Positions 15,703 through 17,892 of a DNA stretch of 17,892 bases are shown piece after piece. Both the position numbers and the translations under genes were made by a program. The stretch covers positions 1-17,892 of the forward strand of contig CAMPJN010000028.1 of the NCBI GenBank assembly GCA_946886875.1. Direction: 5' to 3'. Numbering within the stretch: the stretch's first letter is position 1; every line of letters begins with the position of its first letter. This stretch comes from an uncultured Pseudomonas sp. Its GTDB lineage: Bacteria > Pseudomonadota > Gammaproteobacteria > Pseudomonadales > Pseudomonadaceae. The notes beneath the pieces were generated by a model. It saw only the letters and a list, made by a program, of their open reading frames with translations. It was not told the DNA's origin and ran no database searches.

Positions 15703-15730
15703 AAGGGGATGCCGAAGCATCCCCTTTTTT
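15703..15730. terminator. Bidirectional terminator between murB and rne
   Basis: Ten-base perfect stem AAGGGGATGC (15703-15712) with GCATCCCCTT (15717-15726), tetraloop CGAA, followed by four more T bases (15727-15730). The stem lies 43 bases after the murB stop and 15 bases beyond the rne stop on the other strand. The T-run is clear for murB; in the rne direction the tail is only modestly T-rich. Confidence 0.9.
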
Positions 15731-15745
15731 ATTGCTTGAACAGCG

Positions 15746-17892
15746 TCAGATATGCGATTTGACCGCTTCGTCGCGCTGCTCTTCAGTTTCTTCTTCACGC
15801 TCGGCTTCAGCTTCGGCCGCAGGGCTTTCTACGACGGGAGTTGGCGCTTCGTCGATGGCTTTAGCGTCGCTGGCTTCATCGCTGGCTTGAGCCTGTGCGG
15901 GCTCTGCTGCGGTTTCGGCTTCAGCTTCGACAACCTCAGGGCTTGCTGCCGCGACTTCGGCTGGCGCTGCGGCAGCGGCTTCTGCAGCTTCGCGGGCCAA
16001 ACGCTCGGCTTCACGCTGACGACGACGCACTTCGCGCGGGTCGTTAGGTGCACGACCGGTGCTGCTCACTGCCACGGCGGGCGCTTGTTCCTGCTCTGCT
16101 TCGGCAGCAACTGGCGTCGTAACGGCTGGTGCGGCTTCGATCGGTTCTGCAGCGGCTACAACTTCAGCCTTGCCTTCCTCTGCGGTCGGTGCAGGCTCTT
16201 CGCTGGCCACGGGCTGTGCTTCGCTCACAACAGGCGCCTCGATTGCGGCGTCCAGTTGAGGCTCAGGCGTTTCGACGGCAGGGCTGCTGACTTGTTCGGC
16301 TTTCGGCGATTCTTCAACAGCTGCTACGGCTTCGACTGGCTGCTCAACAGGTGCGGCTTCGGCACTGGCAATTGCCTCATTGCTCGCAACTGCGGTTGCT
16401 GCGCTGGCGGCGACAGTTGGCGCGGCGGCCGCTTCCGGGTTCTCTTCGCTTTCTTCGCTGCCTTCGATCAGGTTGCCGTTGGCATCGCGCTGACGCTCGC
16501 GACGGTTGCTGCGACGGCGCTGACCGCGGGAGCGACGACGCGGGCGATCACCGATTTCGTTGCCTTCCTGCTCGTCGTCCTGCTGTTGCTCGGCACTGGT
16601 CAACACTTCTTCTTCGTCGGCCGCGGCCGGCTCGCTACGTGCTGGGCGCTCTTCGCGAGGTTGACGTGGCTGACGCGGTTCGCGCTGTGGGCGTTCGGCG
16701 CGTACTTCTTCGCTCGCTGGGGTTGTCTCGGCATTTGCCGGTACTGCATCCAGCGGCTCGCGCAGTTCGCGCGGCTGACGCTCTTCACGCGGCTTGCGCT
16801 CGCGCGGTTGACGCTCTTCGCGGGGTGGGCGGGACTGGCGGACTTCCTGCGGTTCGCGCACTTCCACTACTTCGCGTGGGCTGCGTTCTTCGCGTGGTGC
16901 ACGCTCTTCGCGCGGCGCGCGTTCCTCACGGGGTGCGCGCTCTTCGCGGGCGGCGCGGGGTTGGCGTTCCTCGCGCGGTGCGCGCTCTTCGCGTGGCTTA
17001 CGCTCTTCGTCGCGACGGCCACCGCGGCTGCGGTTCTGCTGACGGCCGTTACGGCGCTCGTCGCTACGCGGTTTGCGCTCGCCGGATTTTTTCTCGACGG
17101 TTTGCTGCGGCTTTTCTTCTTCCTTGCCGGCAAACAGGCTGACCAGAGACTTCACCAGGCCGCGGAACAGGCTCGGCTCGATGTTAGCTGCCGGTTGTTC
17201 GTGAACGGGCTCGCTCGGAGTGGGCGCTGCACGTTGCGGTGCGGCCTTTATCGCGGCTTCCTGGCGCACCAGGGTGCGGGTGGCGGCGGCCGGCTGTGGC
17301 TCTTCCACTTCGATGGCTGCAGCCATTTCGTAGCTGGACAGGGTGGATTGCGCTTCCGGGCTGTCGTCACGGATGCGCTGCACTTCGAAGTGCGGCGTTT
17401 CCAGATGATCGTTCGGCAGGATGACGATGCGCGCACGGCTGCGCAGTTCGATCTTGGTGATCGAGTTGCGTTTTTCGTTGAGCAGGAAAGCTGCAACCGG
17501 GATCGGCACCTGGGCGCGGACTTCGGCAGTGCGGTCTTTCAGGGCTTCTTCCTCGATCAAGCGCAGAATTGCCAGGGACAGCGATTCGACGTCACGGATG
17601 ATGCCTTGGCCGTTACAGCGCGGGCAGACGATGCCGCTGCTTTCGCCCAGCGACGGACGCAGACGCTGACGGGACATTTCCAGCAAGCCGAAGCGTGAGA
17701 TGCGCCCGACCTGGACGCGGGCGCGGTCGGCTTCCAGGCTTTCGCGGACTTTTTCTTCCACGGCGCGTTGGTTCTTCGCCGGGGTCATGTCGATGAAGTC
17801 GATGACGATCAGGCCGCCGATGTCACGTAGACGCAGTTGGCGGGCGATTTCTTCGGCCGCTTCCAGGTTGGTCTGCAGCGCGGTTTCTTCGA
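15746..17892 (-). CDS. rne: Ribonuclease E, 5' part outside window
   Basis: Essential endoribonuclease and scaffold of the RNA degradosome. The window holds the last 714 codons; the frame is open to the window edge, so the in-frame ATG at 17788 is internal. The catalytic part begins in R-D-I-G-G-L-I-V-I-D-F-I-D-M, whose first Asp after V-I matches catalytic D346 of E. coli. Next come S-R-F-G-L-L-E-M-S-R-Q-R-L and the zinc-link C-P-R-C (window positions 17614-17625). The tail carries a Leu/Phe-rich amphipathic stretch (17123-17176) likely to bind the membrane, an R-E-E-R repeat block (16766-17008), an arginine-rich segment (16484-16546), a long Ala/Glu/Pro-rich stretch, and an N-D-P-R motif (16034-16045). 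The gene ends in TGA and is convergent with murB. The S1 and 5'-sensor domains lie outside. Confidence 0.97.
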   Translation of the reverse strand, partial: EETALQTNLEAAEEIARQLRLRDIGGLIVIDFIDMTPAKNQRAVEEKVRESLEADRARVQVGRISRFGLLEMSRQRLRPSLGESSGIVCPRCNGQGIIRDVESLSLAILRLIEEEALKDRTAEVRAQVPIPVAAFLLNEKRNSITKIELRSRARIVILPNDHLETPHFEVQRIRDDSPEAQSTLSSYEMAAAIEVEEPQPAAATRTLVRQEAAIKAAPQRAAPTPSEPVHEQPAANIEPSLFRGLVKSLVSLFAGKEEEKPQQTVEKKSGERKPRSDERRNGRQQNRSRGGRRDEERKPREERAPREERQPRAAREERAPREERAPREERAPREERSPREVVEVREPQEVRQSRPPREERQPRERKPREERQPRELREPLDAVPANAETTPASEEVRAERPQREPRQPRQPREERPARSEPAAADEEEVLTSAEQQQDDEQEGNEIGDRPRRRSRGQRRRSNRRERQRDANGNLIEGSEESEENPEAAAAPTVAASAATAVASNEAIASAEAAPVEQPVEAVAAVEESPKAEQVSSPAVETPEPQLDAAIEAPVVSEAQPVASEEPAPTAEEGKAEVVAAAEPIEAAPAVTTPVAAEAEQEQAPAVAVSSTGRAPNDPREVRRRQREAERLAREAAEAAAAAPAEVAAASPEVVEAEAETAAEPAQAQASDEASDAKAIDEAPTPVVESPAAEAEAEREEETEEQRDEAVKSHI
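16766..17008 (-). repeat. R-E-E-R hexapeptide-coding repeats in the RNase E tail
   Basis: Imperfect 18-base units coding for R-E-E-R-x-P, where x is Ala, Gln, Lys or Ser. Four consecutive clean units lie at 16877-16948; looser copies extend on both sides. The repeats are highly charged and predicted to be disordered. As I recall, the corresponding region of P. aeruginosa RNase E has been described as REER repeats that contribute to RNA binding. Being DNA repeats, they are expected to vary in copy number between strains. Confidence 0.85.

Noticed and set aside
16766..17008. Short regularly spaced repeats as a possible CRISPR array
   Set aside because: The 18-base period has no spacers and is in frame with an R-E-E-R-x-P protein repeat inside rne.
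15752..17698. 648-codon open frame on the plus strand antisense to rne
   Set aside because: Its composition is Phe/Cys/Leu-rich low complexity with no family motif, and it mirrors the Glu/Arg/Ala-rich rne tail. It is a shadow of biased codon use.
17786..17788. ATG as the start of rne
   Set aside because: The same frame continues to the window edge with conserved RNase E catalytic-domain sequence before this Met.
2..17892. A previously undescribed defence or mobile gene system
   Set aside because: All coding sequence is accounted for by conserved housekeeping or envelope genes in a known Pseudomonas order; no transposase, integrase, toxin-antitoxin or nuclease cluster was seen.

Overview
The window is a stretch of core chromosome from a Pseudomonas-type gammaproteobacterium. 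Three things point there: GC-rich coding sequence with strong codon bias, typical Pseudomonas gene forms (a ComEC, ExbB/ExbD, LpxK, KdsB, MurB run and an RNase E with an R-E-E-R-repeat tail), and gene order. The order nqr tail, sthA, phosphodiesterase/PilZ cassette, lolCDE, comEC, exbBD, lpxK, kdsB, low-Mr phosphatase, murB, rne is, as I recall it, the order of the PA2976-PA2994 region of P. aeruginosa read in reverse. I saw no tRNA, rRNA, CRISPR array, phage gene or transposase gene.

Layout. Bases 2-1248 are the end of an Na+-NQR-type locus: a 5'-truncated apbE lipoprotein (flavin transferase) overlapping nqrM. SthA (soluble transhydrogenase) follows alone and ends at a bidirectional terminator (2864-2897). 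Facing it on the minus strand is a three-gene unit: PilZ-domain protein, small secreted protein of unknown function, cytoplasmic glycerophosphodiester phosphodiesterase. Divergent from it, lolC-lolD-lolE (4662-7862) form a tightly overlapping lipoprotein-export operon that ends at an 18-bp-stem terminator. A 142-bp MITE-like inverted-repeat element then sits exactly in the stop codon of the convergent DUF2062 membrane-protein gene.

From 8812 to 15659 all genes are on the plus strand: comEC (DNA uptake channel), exbB-exbD (proton-driven motor pair), lpxK (lipid A 4'-kinase), a UPF0434/YcaR small protein, kdsB (CMP-Kdo synthesis), a low-molecular-weight tyrosine phosphatase and murB. From exbB on, gaps are very small or genes overlap, so exbB-murB probably forms one envelope-biogenesis operon joining lipid A/Kdo synthesis with peptidoglycan precursor synthesis. 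A terminator at 15703-15730 separates it from convergent rne, of which the window holds the C-terminal part of the catalytic domain and the whole disordered scaffold tail.

There is no obviously new multi-gene system here. The most interesting observations are the MITE insertion that preserved a stop codon (TAA to TAG, reconstructable to the base), the linear-motif architecture of the RNase E tail, the unusually similar LolC/LolE pair, and the uncharacterised PilZ / secreted protein / phosphodiesterase cassette.
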